The notes below the pieces were generated by a model, which worked only from the letters and a program-made list of their open reading frames with translations, ran no database searches and had not been told where the DNA came from. From Gentiana macrophylla (Eukaryota > Streptophyta > Magnoliopsida > Gentianales > Gentianaceae), in NCBI GenBank assembly GCA_026214975.1, contig CM047808.1, positions 59,918,583-59,982,582 on the forward strand: 64,000 nt of DNA, written 5' to 3'. The position numbers and the translations under genes are program-made. Numbering within the stretch: the stretch's first letter is position 1; every line of letters begins with the position of its first letter. Shown one piece after another: positions 10,094 through 23,219 of this stretch.

Positions 10094-13000
10094 CTACTGT
10101 CTTCTTTCACTTTCTTCCCTTTCCTTCTCCACTTGCTCTTGGTAGGCTCTTATCTCTTTAATCATTTCTCTCATCCATTCATTTTCAATCAGGGTGAAAT
10201 CAATGTAGGAATTCTCTTCTTTCCACCACTTCCATGATTCAGGTAGAATGAGATAAATTTGATTTACTCTGAATCCTAATTTCATGTAAAGTTCTTTGAA
10301 TTCATCAAGTGAGTCATTTGCTTTTGTGATAGGCAAACTCCTTTCACCTCTAACACTTCTTCCAACTCTTCCACCTCTTCCACCTCTATAACTGGCCCTC
10401 AAGCCTTTGACCATTGCTTCCCAAAACTTTAAGCTCAGAAATGAGTTTAAACCTTCATGAAATCCCTTGTCATGATAAGGTTTCCTCTTGTTGTGGTACT
10501 CATTCTTGTATTGTTTGAGGAGATCATCAGTAAGTGGAAGTCTACCAGGTGCAGGTTCCCTGAATGCATTAGTATCAGCCTCCCATATTTTCTTGTGAAT
10601 GATTCTGGCAGCCTCTTTTGCTACTGCTGTTTGGCCCTCTTCCCTCTTAGTGACATCATCAACAAAACGGGATTGTAGACCATGAACACTCTCCTGTGTA
10701 ATAACCAGATTACTCAGTTGTCCCTCCATAATTTCAGTTCTTGTATCAACTACAGTAATTCTTGATAGCAAAGTTTGCTCCTACAGATTGATCCTCTTAG
10801 TGAGCTTAGGATCCAATCCAGTAGGTTGAGATGTTCCAGCAGCCTCAGCAGGCTTAGGTGCTTCAGCAAGTTTGTCAAGTTTTTGGTAGATGGCTTCAAA
10901 TTGATCTTTCAAAAACTTCTCCTTCATTGTATTTCTTTGCTTAATTCATCTCACTTCCAGGGTAAGGTCTGCAAGAGCATACTGATTTGAGGTAATATTG
11001 GAGGCAACTGTTTCTGTAGACCTCCCTCTATTTTCCACCAAATTAATCAGATCTTCAAATCTCTGCTCTTGTCTGTCAAGTTGAGTTCTTAGATTTGCAA
11101 TGTCATTTCTAGTTGTCCTCAACTCTTCCATGACATGTGTTGGTACCCCACCAGCCATTCCTCCATCAGCTCCATCAGCATGCTCTTCTACATTGTATTG
11201 TGGCCTATGTCTGCTGATAACCATTGCAAAACTCATATCCAGTCCAGCAGGGTTAGGTCCTTGATATTCCTCCAGAATAGGATCAAGAGCTGGTTCTTCA
11301 AGAATAGGTACAAATGCCTGTTGGGGTTCAATATCAACATGTTCTTCTTCAGGCATTTGAAACTCCTCATCTCTATAGTCATAGTCCAAAGAAATGCTCA
11401 TTCTCATCAATAATAATGATCTGCGACCATCTTTCCCTACAATGGTCTTGACTCTAGTAGGCTCCACTTCAACAGCCTCTTCAACAACAACAGGGGTTTC
11501 CACCAAACCCAAGGTTTGTTCCAACCTTTGTCCAGTCTTTGTTTGTACCTCAAAGAACTTTGTACCTCATGTTCCAACTTTGTGTCCAGTCTTTGTTTGA
11601 TCCTCAGCAACCTGTACCTCCACTTCTTGTCTTGGTTCTGTTGCAATTTGTGCAACAACAACCAGATCAGGGAATATACCCATATTTTCTTGATGAAATT
11701 CCCCAATATCACTAATCCTTCTCAGAAAATTTGCAGTTTTGGTTAAGGTGTCCTCAATGTCAACCCTGTCTTGATATTGAATTGAATTCTCAGAACTGAC
11801 ACTTGGTACAAAATGATCAGTAACCCTTTCATCATCCAAAACTTCATTCTGCTTATCTTCAGCAGACTTACCAGCATCAGTAGGTTCATCTTCTGCACCA
11901 TCAGTAGATCCTTGACCAGTGGCTTCATCAGTTGTTCCTCTAGCCACTCCACTGGTCTCCCCAGGGAACATGGGGGGATCATCATCAGAATCAGATGAAT
12001 CACTGTCAGGTGTGTACATTGGATCTCTGAACATATTTGCTCCACTTTTCTTTCCTTCATCCAACAGATCCACCAGCCTAGATTGCAGCATGGTTGTATC
12101 TATTAAATCCAATAGGCTGTCCACACCCAGCTGATCAAATGCCCATTCTTCAAATCCACTCATTGGATCAGCAGCTGGTTTTTGTCTCTTGTAGAATCCA
12201 AAATTCCATTGGAAATATTTTTGCACTTTTCTGAAGTTGGGATCTACTTTGCCCTTCTTAGATGCCTTCTCATATGGCATAGTTGGCTTTCTGGGGCAGA
12301 TTCAAGACCTAGCTGACCTCTAAAGGTCCAAATCAGCAAGTTGAGAGTTTCCTCAATAGATGTTTCCAGGTCAGTAGGTTGCTTAGATTGTATATTAGTA
12401 CCTACTGCCTCCATCTGTGCCACACTTAGTTCCCCCTGACTTATATGCACATCAGCAGGGTTAGCAGCCGACTGCTCTTCCCTCTGAACTATTGCAGGAC
12501 TTGCAGGGTCTTGTACCAAACTTTCAGCTACCATAGCAGGTGTTGACTCAGTAGCTTGTTGTGGCACTTCTACAAGTTGCTCAACAACAACTTGTGCAGT
12601 TTTAGTAGGCTCAGCAGCCACTTTGGTGAGGATACAACAACTTCAACAACAGACTCAGTTACAGGAGTCTGATGTGATTCACCAGCAGGTTGCTCAGTAA
12701 CAACCTCTATATTTTCATTAGGCTTGATAATAGTCAAGGGCTCTGCCTCAATATCCTCTTCTTCTTCTGCTTCTTGTTGTTGTTGTTGTTCTCTCTAACT
12801 TTTCCATGATTCTCAATTGTTTACCCTTGCCATGTTTCTTCTTCTTGGCAATCTCCTTCATTCTTTTGGAAAGTGATTCATCTTCAATTTCAGTAGACTT
12901 CCTCTTTCTACTGAATTCATTTTGTTGCTCCTTCAGAATTTCAGCAACAGTTTTCTTCTTTGAAACAATAGCAGGGTCAGTTTTTTCAACTTTAGCTGTA

Positions 13001-13949
13001 CCCACAGCAGACTCAGCAGTCTGTGCTGTTTGCTTCTTTGTCTTCTTAGGCTTTAACATCTATGTTATTTTTCTTGTGTCAACATCCTTTCTTTTCTCAG
13101 TGACCTTCTTTGGTGCAGCAGTCTTGACAACTGTCTCAACCTGCTCACCACCAGCATCACCATCATCTCCATCATCATCACTGTCAGCAGCCACTTCATC
13201 CTCATCTTCATCATCCAATCCAGGAATAGGAGTAGCAACTACTGGCTTGTATCTTGATTGGTTGATCTTTTCAGATGAAACATCAGGTATCTGAAAATGA
13301 GTCAATATGGTCTGAATCAGTAGACCCAGTGGCTTGACCTTGGACTTCCTTATACCATCTCTATCTTCAGTGAACACCTTCTTCGTATAGTGTATAAAGA
13401 ATCCAGCCCAATCAAACCTCAAACATTTACAGATGATGATCAACAGTTCTATCTTTGGTCCAAACAGAGTATCCAGGCATCCAACAAATCCCAAAATGGT
13501 TTTGGCAACCAATTTGCTCAGCAGATTGTACTCATGACCAATATGCCATACATTGATGCCTAGACTGGAAGGTATAGCATCATTTTTCTTTATTTGATCT
13601 ACAAACTTCAACCTGGGTAGATTCGTTGCCTCTGGATATGTAGGAGCATTATTTCCTGGTGCAAAATGAAATAAACTTCTCAGCAGGTCTGAGGAAATCT
13701 CTATCTCTCTTCCATTGACTGTTGTAGTGAAGGCCTCTCTTCCTTCATGTAGAACAATGTTTTTTTCTAGAATTCCAGCACATTGATATACGAGATTCGT
13801 TCCAATCTCTTGTTTATAACATTTTCTAGCCCAGCAAATCTTCTAATTCTTCTTCCAATATTGATGGCTAGCTCAGTAGAGTTACAGTCATAAATGTATC
13901 CTCTAACACTTTGACTAGTTCTAATATGAACTTCATCCTTTGGTGCCAT
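10094..13949 (-). pseudogene. Post-pol (third ORF) protein of SirB-1, long and broken
   Basis: The start is MAPKDEVHIRTS (13949), about 0.5 kb after the RNase H stop. Coding character continues through many frame changes to 10094, close to 1,280 codons, long for a Sirevirus third ORF. N-terminal part: GLENVINKRLERI, then (shifted frame, about 13767-13611) TTTVNGREIEISSDLLRSLF, then LRFDWAGFFIHYTKKVF. An acidic Asp/Glu run, Lys-rich stretches and Gln/Ala/Val-rich low complexity follow (13200-12250). A coiled coil (RTQLDRQEQRFEDLINLVE, near 11050) and a C-terminal part with SWKWWKEENSYIDF (about 10240-10190) close it. The CAG-rich codon use reflects Gln/Ala/Leu runs. No signal peptide or clear membrane helix is visible. 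The function is unknown; env-like is only a historical label. Confidence 0.7.
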
Positions 13950-14463
13950 TGTGATAAGAAAAGATGAAGAAGAAAGCTTTTAGCGTTTATGGAAGTGTAA
14001 ATGCATGAAATTTGATCTGAGATTTTTGTGAGTAGGCTATGTGTAGGTCTGCATATATATAGACAGATACGGTTGGGAACTGTCAGATCGTGTACTGTGC
14101 ATTTAACCATGATTAAATATGAGTGAATGCTGTCTTGACACGTGGCCCATTACTCTCCATAACGTTTTGTAACCGTTAGATCATGTTAACTGCGGTTGTA
14201 AATAGGAAACAAATATCCCGCCATTTGCTTTTTGACTTTAGTAAGTTTGACTGAGTAACGTATCTTCAGCAGCCTCGTCATCAGCAGACTTGGCTCAGCA
14301 GCCTGCTGACAAAATGTCTAAGCAGCCTGCTGACAAAATACTCTGCTGATGCTTAAATCCATTGTATTGACCCAACTGATAATACAAGATGAAGTCTAAT
14401 ACCAATGACTGATCTGTCAAGTGAGCTCACCCAACATGACAAAGACCAATCCCCTTGGCAACC
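13950..14463 (-). other. Spacer between pol and post-pol ORF of SirB-1
   Basis: There is no convincing ORF here. A TATATAT run at 14054-14060 lies about 100 bases before the post-pol start in the sense direction. CAG/CTG-rich sequence fills 14270-14350, and a short direct repeat (CCAATGACTGATCTG and variant) lies at 14403 and 14507. Confidence 0.5.
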
Positions 14464-16043
14464 TCATTTGCTCAATTGTCCAAACATAAGTACATGGAAT
14501 TGTTGATACCAATGACTAATCTGATAAGTGAGCTCACCCAACATAGCAAAGACTAATCCCCTTGGTGAATTCCAGTACACTGCTGACCAGTCAACTTTAA
14601 TAATTCCAAGTTTTGTCCTTAGTTTAGCCAATCTTTCAATATCCAAAGGTTTAGTGAAAATGTCAGCAAGTTGATCTTCAGTAGGGATATAAAGAACCAC
14701 CACATCTTTCTTTTCAACATGATCTCTTATAAAATGATGTCTTACATCAATATGCTTGGTCCTTGTGTGCTTAACCGGATTTTCAGTAATTGCAATTGCA
14801 CTTGTGTTGTCACACATAATTGGAATTTCCCTTTCTTCACTTCCATAATCCCTTAACTTTTGTCTTAACCACAGTATATGTGCACAGCAACTTCCAGCAG
14901 CAATATATTCAGCTTCAGTAGTGGAAGTTGATATTGAGTTCTGTTTCTTTCTAAACCAGGAAACCGGTCTATTTCCCATCAACTGACAGGTTCCTGTGGT
15001 GCTTTTTCTGTCAATCTTGCATCCAGCATAATCTGAATCTGAGTGGGATATAACTTTGAAACTTCCGTCTTTTGAATACCATATCCCTACTCCCAAATTT
15101 TTTTTTATGATACTTGAGAACTCTTTTGACTGCACCGAAATGACTTTCTTTAGGTTTTGATTGACATCTTGCAAAACACCTACAACAAAGGATATATCAG
15201 GTATGCTGGCTGTGAGGTACAGCAGACTGCCTATCATCCTTCTGTATAAGGTCTGATCAACATCTTTTCATTCTTTATCTTCATCCAATCTGATGTTTGT
15301 ACTCATTGGAGTTGATATCTTAGTGCTGTTTTCCATACCAAACTTCTTCAGCAACTCCTTGGTATACTTGGTTTGATGAATGAAGATTCCATCTTTCAAC
15401 TGTTTGACTTGTAAGCCCAAAAAGTAGTTCAATTCACCCATCATACTCATTTGGAACATACTCTTCATCAGATTTGCAAACTTTTCACAAAGTAATTCAT
15501 TTTCAGAACCAAAGATTATGTCATCAACATAAATCTGGACCAGCAGGGTGTTGTCTCCTTCACTGATTCTGAAAAGAGTCTTAGAAATGGTACCTTTTGT
15601 AAAACCATTCTCCAGCAAGAATTGAGATAGAGTCTCATACCATGCTCTTGGTGCTTGTTTCAAACCATAAAGTGCTTTTTTGAGTCTATACACTTTGTCT
15701 TCTTGATCTTTACCTTCAAATCCAGGAGGTTGCTGAACATACACCTCCTCTTCCAGAATGCCATTCAAAAATACATTTTTGACATCCATTTGATATACTT
15801 TGAAGTTTTTATAAGTAGCATATGCCAAGAATAATCTAATTGCTTCCAATCTTGCAACTGGGGCATATGTCTCATCAAAATATATTCCTTCTGCTTGAGA
15901 ATAGCCTTTTACTACTAGTCTGGCCTTATTACTTTCAATGATACCAGATTCATCAAGTTTGTTTCTGTATACCCATTTAGTACCAATGATATTTGCATGA
16001 TAAGGCCTTTCAACTAGTGTCCAAACTTGATTTCTTTCAAATT
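14464..16043 (-). pseudogene. Reverse transcriptase and RNase H of SirB-1 pol
   Basis: Minus-strand reading from the SirA-3 junction: [13 protein letters not shown], then the copia RT core ([55 protein letters not shown]) with the catalytic YVDD at 15520-15531. RNase H carries SDSDYAGCKIDRKSTTGTC, STSTTEAEYIAAGSCC and DNTSAIAI, and ends with EDQLADIFTKPL. A frameshift near 15240-15270 separates RT and RNase H, and 15120-15180 is garbled. Upstream, MQEELN is on the other side of SirA-3 (30374-30400) and joins in frame when the insertion is removed. Confidence 0.92.
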
Positions 16044-16048
16044 CATTT
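16044..16048. repeat. Target site duplication of SirA-3 (CATTT)
   Basis: CATTT at 16044-16048 and 30374-30378 flank the whole tandem structure once. None is present at the internal LTR. Confidence 0.95.
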
Positions 16049-16890
16049 TGTTGGAAATAAAATTTATGTTTTGATGAAAATTCATCATATTGATTCAAAG
16101 TATTATTTTAACCACACTGATGAAGTGCTGAAGCCAGCTGTTATAGTGAAAAGCTAAAAGATGTCTAGAACTAAATGTATAGGTTTTACTAGAGTCTGAT
16201 ATTTGTATAAGTTACATCAGACAAGCACTGTAACAGTTAATGTGTCATAAAACTGAAAAACTGGAAGTCATCTAGAAAGTAAGAAATCATCAAGATAGAT
16301 AAACTGACTCAGAATACACTTACAAAGGAACTGAAGAAGATATGTTTGCTGAGGGACACAGACTCAGTTGGCTTATCTATGAAGACTGAACAACTGAGGG
16401 TCACAGACTCAGTATTCAAGATTGAAGAACAGAGGGTTCAAACTCAGTTATGAAGACTAAGTCGAGACTGTAAAGTTAGAATTCAGGCAAGATTGTGGTG
16501 ACCTGAACTGACTTTATAGATCTTGTATGAAGTCCTAAGAATCCTAAGGACAATGAGTTCTTAGATGAAAATAAGTCATGGTGTACACTGATTAAGTCAA
16601 TTATAATCAGATGAAAACTGGAGTACGGATATTTGAAGAAGAATAAAATCTCAGTTAATGCTCCAAGTCAGTCAAGAAACTGACAAGTATTAAACTCAGT
16701 ATAAAACTGATAAGGACACTTAATTTTATATGTCAGTCATCCAAAAACTGATCGTACAGTCGAATGTTATAAAGGAAGCAATTTTATTGGATGAAATACT
16801 GACACAGCAGAACGGTATGAAAATATAGGCGTTACAAGAGAAACGTTGATACAATTCGAATTAAAGTCAGATGAACGTTGGACCTTACAC

Positions 16891-16898
16891 TATAAATA
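16891..16898 (+). promoter_or_regulatory. TATA box in the SirA-3 5' LTR
   Basis: TATAAATA in CACTATAAATAGAGGAC. The transcript would begin about 30 bases on and leave an R-U5 leader of roughly 850 bases. Confidence 0.65.
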
Positions 16899-17728
16899 GA
16901 GGACTTTGCACAAAGGATAAAAAAACAAGAATACAGAGATTTAACAAGAATTTACGTGTGCATTAGTCATTCAAATTGCTGTCATCTTTGCGCTATAACC
17001 AAATCATATCTTGAATTCTTCAAGTGTTGAAGCTACACAGATTTTATCAAGAATCAGACACTTTGAAGAACCACAAACAAGAATCAATTTATTGATTCTC
17101 AGCCCAACTTTGATTTTATATCAAAGGTTTTAGACTGTGAAGCAAACCAGGAAGGTTTCGCCAAGGACAGTTGTGACAAGCAGTCGGGTAGACTGTGTTT
17201 GTGGTGGTAGCTTGTAAAGAGGCAATTCAACCCTCTAAGGACCAGTGTTCAAGCAATTGAAGAGCAGCAATTCTACCTATTCTACAACTGTTTAGATAGT
17301 GACGCTAGGGATTAGCCAAGGACTATTGTTTAGGACTTTTTGTAACAGTTCACCTCAAGATGTTCTAGTGGAATTTTCCTCCGCACCACAAGGGAAGAGA
17401 GGACGTACAGGATTACACCACCTGGAACCTCTATAATATTTGCCTTATTTACTTTACGCACTTACTTATTTATTCAGCATTTATTTAGAGCATTTTGATA
17501 ATTGATTGTTATACACCTCACAGTTCACAAACTGACATTCATCAAAATTTAGTTTACTGCACTCAGTTTTCACAGAGAATAACAAGATCAAGAAAAAGGC
17601 TAGAAATTAATCCGCTGCCGATTGACTCAGTTTTAAGCTTAAGTTAGTTTGACTTAAACTCAGCTTAGTCAACTTAACTCCGCACAAGTTTAACTAAACC
17701 TTAGTTTGTCTTAAATCCAGTTTTAAGG

Positions 17729-17758
17729 ACAAGTTTATTCACCCCCCTCTAAACTTGT
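17729..17758 (+). repeat. Inverted repeat with C-rich loop in family A LTR
   Basis: ACAAGTTTA (17729-17737) pairs with TAAACTTGT (17750-17758) around TTCACCCCCCTC. The other copies are 4451-4479, 7856-7886, 27873-27903 and 30318-30349. Two outer pairs differ from family B in a compensating way (C-G to T-A, A-T to T-A), so pairing rather than sequence is kept. Confidence 0.85.
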
Positions 17759-17784
17759 GTTAGCCTTTCTTAGGGACCAACAAT

Positions 17785-17798
17785 TGGTATCGGAGCAG
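17785..17798 (+). other. Primer binding site of SirA-3, first copy
   Basis: TGGTATCGGAGCAG lies two bases after the LTR. It differs at one position from the initiator Met-tRNA complement. Confidence 0.88.
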
Positions 17799-17900
17799 TG
17801 TTTCTTTGACAAGATATCATTTGCTCCATATCTCCTCTAGTTGTTCTCATTTGAAAGCTCAGTTTCCAGTTGTTAAACAATCAATTTTCACACACTCACT

Positions 17901-18959
17901 ATGGATAACAATCAATATGCAAGACAGATGCTTATATGCAACATGGACAGATTTGACGAATATAAACGTCGTATGCAGGCTTTTCTAGCAGCTACTCATG
18001 ATGAAATGATGGATGTACTCACTGATGGACCAATCCAGATCACTCACATGAAAACTGTTGGTGGAGAGCAAGTTCAAGTTGCAAAACCCAAATCCGAATG
18101 GACTAGTGATGATCGCAAGCGAAACAATCTCAACAATGTTGCTATGGACTTTATCCTCAGAACTCCTGACAGCAACATGTACTTAAAGGTGAAAGAATGC
18201 ACATCTGCTAAGGAAATGTGGGACAAACTACAACTTGTTTGTGAAGGAACAGATTCAATCAAGGAAAATAAAATTTTTGTTGCAAAACAAAAGTTTGAGA
18301 ATTTCAAGATGAAATCTGGAGAAACCATTGACCAAATGGAAACAAGATTCAGTGCTATCATGGATGAATTAGATCTACTCAAGATTGAATACTCCAAGAA
18401 AATTATCAACACAAGAATCTTGAAAGCATTACCAATGTGCTGGAAGATGAAGGTCACTGCTATGGAAGAATCTAGAAGACTTGACATAGAGGATTCTTTC
18501 AAAATCTTCTCAGATCTGAAAGCTTATGAATTCAGGGAAGATTTTACAAGTACAGCTGCAATAATCAAAGCACTGGAAGAACCAAAGATCACAGCACCCG
18601 CAGCAGCATCAACTGACATTCAAGAAAACTCATCAAACAATATTCATGAATTGGATGAGATGGAAGAACAAATGGCTCTAATGATGAACAGAATTCGAAG
18701 AATGAAGAGTGGACACCCAGTCACTCAGAAGTTCATCAAGAGGAATCCTGAGAAAAGAAAAGATGATGAATATCTCTGTTTCAACTGCAAAAAGCCAGGA
18801 CATTATAAAGCTGAATGTCCGGAACTGATCAAGAAAATTCCACCAAGAAGAGTTGGTAGAAGAGCACTCCTTGTTGCAGATGAATCAGATTATGAAGCTG
18901 GTACTGAAAGACTATCAGATGATACATCTTTAATGGCACATATGGAAGATCCAAAATGA
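17901..18959 (+). CDS. Gag of SirA-3, first copy
   Basis: The ATG is at 17901, about 115 bases after the primer site, and the ORF is open for 352 codons. Residues 1-220 form the UBN2/copia-type gag core (MDNNQYARQMLICNMDRFDE; EMWDKLQLVCEGTDSIKENK; IDQMETRFSAIMDELDLL). A charged linker and a CCHC zinc knuckle CFNCKKPGHYKAEC (near residue 293) follow. It would assemble the particle and bind element RNA. It ends early at a TGA (18957-18959). The second copy at 29085-29118 reads DDPIEVCESNSK instead, so the normal frame continued into the coiled-coil linker. Confidence 0.9.
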   Translation: MDNNQYARQMLICNMDRFDEYKRRMQAFLAATHDEMMDVLTDGPIQITHMKTVGGEQVQVAKPKSEWTSDDRKRNNLNNVAMDFILRTPDSNMYLKVKECTSAKEMWDKLQLVCEGTDSIKENKIFVAKQKFENFKMKSGETIDQMETRFSAIMDELDLLKIEYSKKIINTRILKALPMCWKMKVTAMEESRRLDIEDSFKIFSDLKAYEFREDFTSTAAIIKALEEPKITAPAAASTDIQENSSNNIHELDEMEEQMALMMNRIRRMKSGHPVTQKFIKRNPEKRKDDEYLCFNCKKPGHYKAECPELIKKIPPRRVGRRALLVADESDYEAGTERLSDDTSLMAHMEDPK

Positions 18960-20074
18960 GGTATGTGAATCTAACTCTAAATACTCCTCAGCTCAAATTT
19001 CCATGCAAAATGCATGTTCTTCGACCGCTGACTCCAATCCAAAAAATCCAGAATTAGAAGAAACTCTTGACGAATTGTTGAATCAGCTCGTAACAATTCA
19101 AGCTAGTTATGAGTCAATTAAAGCTGAGAAAGAAAATCTAACTCTTGAAGTTGAAAGATTGAAGTCCGAATTGAAAATGTTGAAACTGACCAGAACTGAT
19201 AAGAAAAAGATTCAACATCGACCCTCTCATCGACGCGACAAAAGAATCAATCACTGCTCAATCAAGTTCGATTCTTTGGATTCAAATCGGAAAACCGTAC
19301 GGAGACAAAATGGGTTTAGGATTTGATACACAGCTATCTTCCAAGAATGGAACTAGCAAAGCTACTAAACCTAGTATCAAAACTGGCATTAAGTTTGTAG
19401 CTGAACAACTTCCACAAGCTGAGAAAATTGTTGAACCAGTAAAGCCAGTATCACATAGGACAAATCAGTTTTCCAAGAAAAAAACCAAATTTACCAACAA
19501 AGGAAAACCCAATGGTAAATAAGCTGTATCTCAAGAAAACCGAATTGGAAAATCAACTACCAGGTCCACAAAAACCAATCAAGTCAAGAACTAGAAAAAT
19601 TAGAATCAAAGTAAATCCAAGAATTTCAATCATTCAAAGATTCACACATTCAGGGGGAAAGGAAGACTATATCCCACTAATAATGATTGGAATTTTACTG
19701 CATCTATTAGCAAAACTGACAATAACAATCATTCCAGACAGAAAACCTATCAAAGGTTTAAGTCCAAGACTCAAGAAGTGCTAATCTCGGCTCTCAAAGA
19801 AAATCCCAGACCAAAGTCGATTCGCACCTCGATGTGGTTATCATTCTAGCTTTAATAATATAAAGCAATATGGAAATAAGTTTCAGTCAAAGGTTCTGAG
19901 AGATCATATAAATAAGACACAATCCAAACACAGACATTATGGGAGTGTGGCTTACATATATGAAAACAAGTGCAACAATATCCGAAGAATCCCAAAAGGA
20001 TATATTCCCAGAGTTGTACTTGACAATCGACTTCATGGACCCAAACCCAGAGTTGGGTACCTAAAAATGTTTAA
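18960..20074 (+). pseudogene. Gag C-terminal coiled coil and gag-pol linker of SirA-3
   Basis: Coding character in several frames: ETLDELLNQLVTIQASYESI and LTLEVERLKSELKML (coiled coil, about 19036-19190), a basic Lys/Thr-rich stretch, and GPK..WVPK at the end (W codon at 20054). A stop TAA (20072-20074) directly follows WVPKNV, then a T-rich stretch ending TTGTAG/G (20081-20087) before protease. Bases 19215-19290 and 19785-19830 differ strongly from the second copy at CAG/CTG sites, which creates the frameshifts. Confidence 0.75.
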
Positions 20075-20086
20075 TTCTTATTGTAG

Positions 20087-23000
20087 GATATATGGTACTT
20101 TGACAGTGGTTGCTCTAGGCACAAGACAAAGGGTAAAGACTGTCTCAGTAATTTTATTGCAAAAGAAGGACCAAAGGTTAATTTTGGAAGTAAAGACAAA
20201 CCTGGATACACCAAAGGTTATAGCACAATAATCAAGAATGGACTTACAATCAAGAATGTATCTTATGTAGAAGGATTACACTACAATTTACTCAGCACCA
20301 GTCAATTCTGTGATATGGGTTATAAAGTTAATTTTGACAAAGATTTCTGCGTTGTCGTCAGCGAATCAGCTTATCAAGTTTTCCTAGCCGGAAGAAGAAA
20401 AGAAAATATATATGTAGTAGATTGGACAACAGCTGTTGCAGAAACTTGTTTGCTTGTGCATACAAAATCAGAAATCAGTCATCTTAATTTTGATGACATC
20501 AATACACTTGTTAAGAAGCAGTTAGTCATTGGACTACCAGATATATCACATAAGAAGGACAGCTTATGTGATGCATGTCAACAAGGAAAGCAAACAAAAG
20601 CAAGTTTCAAGACAAAATCTCAACACTCAACAACCAGACATCTGGAGTAGCTACACATGGATTTATTTGGACCTATTACACCAATTAGTATCAGTGGAAA
20701 GAAGTATACATTGGTGGTAGTAGATGATTTTTCAAGATACACTTGGGTAATTTTCTTAACCAAGAAAAGTGAAACCAAGCAAAGACTTACTGAATTACTC
20801 AAGAGACTTCAGAATCAGAAATGAGTATCAGTTGTGAAAATAAGATCAGATAAGGGAACTGAATTCCTCAACAGCGTAATTATTGAATACTGTGAAGAGA
20901 ATGGTGTCTTACACCCACTGGCTGCCACAAGAACACCTCAACAGAATGGTGTAGCTGAAAGAAGAAATAGAACACTCAAAAAAGCTGGGAGGACTATGAT
21001 CTGTGAAGCAAAACTACTAGAAAGATATTGGGCAGAAGCTGTTAACACAGCTTGATATACACAAAACAAAGCTCTCATGAACAAATGACATGAGAAGACC
21101 CCTTATGAAATTTGGAATGGAAGAAAACCAAATGTTTCCTACTTTCATGCTTTTGGAAGCAAATGTTTCATACACAACAATGGGAAAGACCAACTTCATG
21201 TTTTTCAGCCCAAAGCTGATGAAGGAATCTTTTTAGGATCTTCAAGTGTCAGCAAAGCTTTTAGAGTACTAAACAAAAGGACACTCAAGCATGATGAATC
21301 AATACATGTAGTATTTGATGAACCAAACTTCCCAGGTGAAACAACCGAAGACCGACAAGAACCGGTTCTCGGTCCTCGCTACTACCATATCGTAAACCGG
21401 CCTCAGCTGACATTGGAAGACTACAAAATTCAGAATGCTCAGATCCAGATCAGTCTCAGTTTCCAACTACTCAACAAATCACTCCTGAAATACATGTTCC
21501 TGATCCAAATGAAGAAATTCAAGAGCCAGTTCTTGAAGAACTAGTCGAACAAGATATAGATCCCTTGATGCAAACACCCACCTATCAATGGATGAGAGAT
21601 CACCCGGAAGATCTAGTAATTGGTGATACTCAAACTGGCGTTCGAACAAGACATCAGCTAGATGCAATGATTGCGTGTTTTCAATCACAATCTGAACCTA
21701 AAGAAATTGAAGAAGCTTTGAAAGATCCAGACTGGATATTAGCCATGCAAGAAGAACTCAATGAATTCGAGAGAAATCAAGTATGGGAATTGGTAGATAG
21801 ACCAGTTCATGTCAATATCATTGGAACCAAATGGGTTTTCAGAAACAAACTTGATGAAGATGGGAATATCATCAGAAACAAAGCTAGACTTGTAGACAAG
21901 GGATATTCTCAAGCAGAGGGCATAGACTTTGATGAAACCTATGCACCAGTTGCAAGATTAGAAGCAATCAGACTATTTCTTGCTTTTGCAGCTCACAAAA
22001 AGTTCAAAGTTTATCAGATGGATGTCAAAAGCGCATTTCTAAATGGAATTCTTGAAGAAGAAGTTTATGTTCAACAACCACCTGGATTTGAAATCAAATA
22101 TCAAGCTGACAAAGTTTTCAGACTAAGGAAGGCTCTATATGGACTTAAACAAGCACCAAGAGCTTGGTATGAAACTCATCTCGGTTTACGTGGATAATGG
22201 ATTTATCAAAGGAACAATCGACAAAACATTATTCAGAATGAAGAATGGTGAAAATACTCTACTTGTTCAAATTTATGTTGATGACATCATCTTTGGATCA
22301 GAAGATGAACAATTATGTGAAAAATTTGCAAGATTGATGAAAAGCAAATTCCAAATGAGTATGATGGGAGAATTAAATTACTTTCTCGGTTTACAAAGTT
22401 AAACAGTTAGATGATGGAATTTTTATTCACCAAACAAAATATACAAGAGAACTTATCAAAAATTTTGGTATGGAAAAATCTACTGGAATTTCTACACCAA
22501 TGGGGACCAACATTAAACTAGATGAAGACAAAGAAGGCAAATATGTTGATCAAACACTCTACATAATGATGATTGGAAGCTTACTCTATCTCATAGCAAG
22601 TAGACCAGATATATCATTTACTGTTGGTGTATGTGCAAGATTTCAATCAAAACCAAAGGAAAGTCATCTCACAGTGGTAAAAAAAACCTTGAAATATCTG
22701 AAAGACACAGATGGAGTTGGAATTTGGTATTCAAAAGAAGGAGCATTCAAGCTGATTTCTTATTCAGACTCAGATTATGCTGGATGCAAAGTGGACATGA
22801 AAAGCACATCAGGCACATGTCAATTACTAGGAAATAGACTTGTGTCATGGTTTAGCAAGAAGCAAAACTCAATCTCAACTTCTACAACTGAAGCTGAATA
22901 CATAGCAGCTGGAAGTTCTTGTGCTCATGTTTTATGGATTAGACAGCAATTAAGGGATTATGTGATAGAAGAAGGAATGACTCCCATAATGTGTGATAAC

Positions 23001-23219
23001 ACAAGTGCAATTGCAATCACTGACAATCCAGTTTTACACTCAAGGACAAAGCACATTGATGTGTGTCACCACTTCATAAGAGATCATGCAGAGAAAAAGG
23101 ATATAATAGTTCTTTATGTACCTACTGAAGATCAATTGGAAGATATCTTTACAAAGCCATTGGACAAAGACAGATTTGCCAAACTTAGAACTGAATTAGG
23201 GATAATAAAAGTCATTTGA
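20087..23219 (+). pseudogene. Pol of SirA-3: protease, integrase, reverse transcriptase, RNase H
   Basis: Copia domain order. Protease WYFDSGCSRH (Asp codon 20102-20104). GAG-pre-integrase with CDACQQGKQTK, but the WLWHKKL segment is deleted, which removes a zinc-binding His. Integrase core: Asp in HMDLFGPI (about 20660), Asp in IRSDKGTEF, Glu in GVAERRNRTL. Reverse transcriptase from [13 protein letters not shown] (about 21760) with DVKSAFLNG and YVDD at 22274-22285; the segment near 22170-22195 is rearranged and shifts frame. RNase H SDSDYAGCKVDMKS, TEAEYIAAGSSC. It ends at TKPLDKDRFAKLRTELGI. At least eight stops or frameshifts (for example 20648, 20822, 21053, 22195, 22400) make it inactive. 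Confidence 0.92.

Larger units (their letters stand above)
16049..17782 (+). repeat. 5' LTR of SirA-3
   Basis: The LTR is 1734 bases, TGTTGG to CCAACA. It is closely similar to the middle LTR over its full length, with scattered substitutions. Confidence 0.95.

Noticed and set aside
12770..12795. GTT/CTT repeat as a microsatellite of interest
   Set aside because: It is a short Gln/Glu codon run within the post-pol ORF.
10094..13949. Post-pol ORF as a viral-type envelope gene
   Set aside because: No signal peptide, transmembrane helix or cleavage site is visible; the protein is charged and coiled-coil rich.
14054..14060. TATATAT about 100 bases before the SirB-1 post-pol ORF as a subgenomic promoter
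   Set aside because: Short AT runs are common here and neither SirA-1 nor SirA-3 has one at the same place.
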